A stretch of DNA of 11,742 nucleotides. Origin: an uncultured Austwickia sp. (lineage in GTDB: Bacteria; Actinomycetota; Actinomycetes; Actinomycetales; Dermatophilaceae). Numbering within the stretch: position 1 is the first letter of the stretch; every line of letters begins with the position of its first letter. A program made the position numbers and the translations under genes. Of the stretch, positions 11,663-11,742 are shown piece after piece. The notes below the pieces were generated by a model. That model made no database searches. It was not told the origin of the DNA and saw only the letters and a program-made list of their open reading frames with translations. Location: NCBI GenBank assembly GCA_934678955.1, contig CAKUSI010000094.1, positions 1-11,742 of the forward strand. Reading direction: 5' to 3'.

Positions 11663-11691
11663 GCGGTGGGCGATACTGGGTTCGAACCAGT
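11663..11691. other. Right attachment site within the tRNA-Val 3' end
   Basis: Matches 152-180 at 28 of 29 positions. It covers the T arm and 3' acceptor strand of the intact tRNA plus the next four bases, so integration leaves a functional tRNA. Tyrosine integrases of actinomycete elements commonly use such tRNA 3' ends. Confidence 0.88.
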
Positions 11692-11738
11692 GACCTCTTC
11701 GGTGTGAACGAAGCGCGCTACCACTGCGCCAATCGCCC
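11667..11738 (-). tRNA. tRNA-Val (anticodon CAC)
   Basis: On the minus strand a complete cloverleaf folds in 72 bases: acceptor GGGCGAT/ATCGCCC, D stem GCGC/GCGC, anticodon stem CTTCG/CGAAG with loop TTCACAC (anticodon CAC, reading GUG), and T stem ACTGG/CCAGT with loop TTCGAAC. The discriminator is A. The following bases are CCG, so the CCA end is not fully encoded. It is the insertion target of the element. Confidence 0.95.
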
Positions 11739-11742
11739 GCGG

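Larger units (their letters stand above)
152..11691. mobile_element. Integrated AICE-like element in tRNA-Val, apparently without a transfer gene
   Basis: The boundaries are a direct repeat of a tRNA 3' end (152-180 and 11663-11691), with the intact tRNA on the right. Inside are a tyrosine integrase next to the left end, an excisionase-like HTH protein, a RepA-like ATPase, a WhiB-like protein and a second HTH protein, mostly in one tightly packed operon. That set is typical of actinomycete integrative elements that excise and replicate. The hallmark FtsK/TraB translocase of conjugative AICEs is not seen, and no phage terminase, portal or capsid gene is seen either. The element may therefore be mobilised by a helper, may be a satellite, or may have lost its transfer module where the scrambled 6.6-9.8 kb region now lies. 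The boundary call is strong; the class name is inference. Confidence 0.82.

Overview
This is high-GC DNA from an actinomycete. The GC-rich codon use and a WhiB-type iron-sulfur regulator gene, a family essentially confined to Actinomycetota, support this; I cannot name the genus. Almost the whole window is one integrated mobile element. Its right boundary is an intact tRNA-Val(CAC) gene on the minus strand (11667-11738). Its left boundary is a partial copy of the same tRNA's 3' end (152-180). The two copies match at 28 of 29 positions and each is followed, in the tRNA's sense, by a terminator hairpin. The left flank (1-100) holds only the last codons of a helix-turn-helix-like gene.

The left half (298-6557) is a compact plus-strand run of twelve genes, mostly joined by 1-4 base stop/start overlaps: tyrosine integrase, a small cysteine protein, an excisionase-like HTH protein, three small unknowns, an AAA-type RepA-like helicase/replication protein, a WhiB-like protein, a second HTH protein, two unknowns, and a short protein with a perfect 66-bp tandem repeat. 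This int-xis-rep-regulator order resembles actinomycete integrative elements (AICEs such as pSAM2 and SLP1). However, no FtsK/TraB-type DNA translocase gene is visible, so self-transfer looks absent. The 3' part of the rep gene carries two nested inverted-repeat arrays that are a good candidate for the replication origin or a Rep operator.

The middle right (about 6600-9830) differs sharply. It is a collage of pieces of unrelated genes on both strands: a membrane protein, the C-terminus of a phage tape measure protein, the C-terminus of a probable polysaccharide-locus membrane protein, phosphomannomutase, an MFS transporter, a family 2 glycosyltransferase, a ParB-like protein and an MT-A70 methyltransferase. 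Several pieces can be restored by removing a single extra base. Either this is a graveyard of captured fragments or it is an assembly fault. About 9830-10290 appears non-coding and holds several hairpins.

The right end carries one plus-strand small gene with a possible leaderless promoter (10291-10665). It also carries a two-gene minus-strand operon reading inward from the tRNA end: a small cysteine protein and a winged-helix-like protein. A tandem 11-bp repeat (ATGTTGYGCAC) occurs near both ends of the element, at the start of the integrase gene and just upstream of the right-end operon, and may bind the integrase, the excisionase or a repressor.
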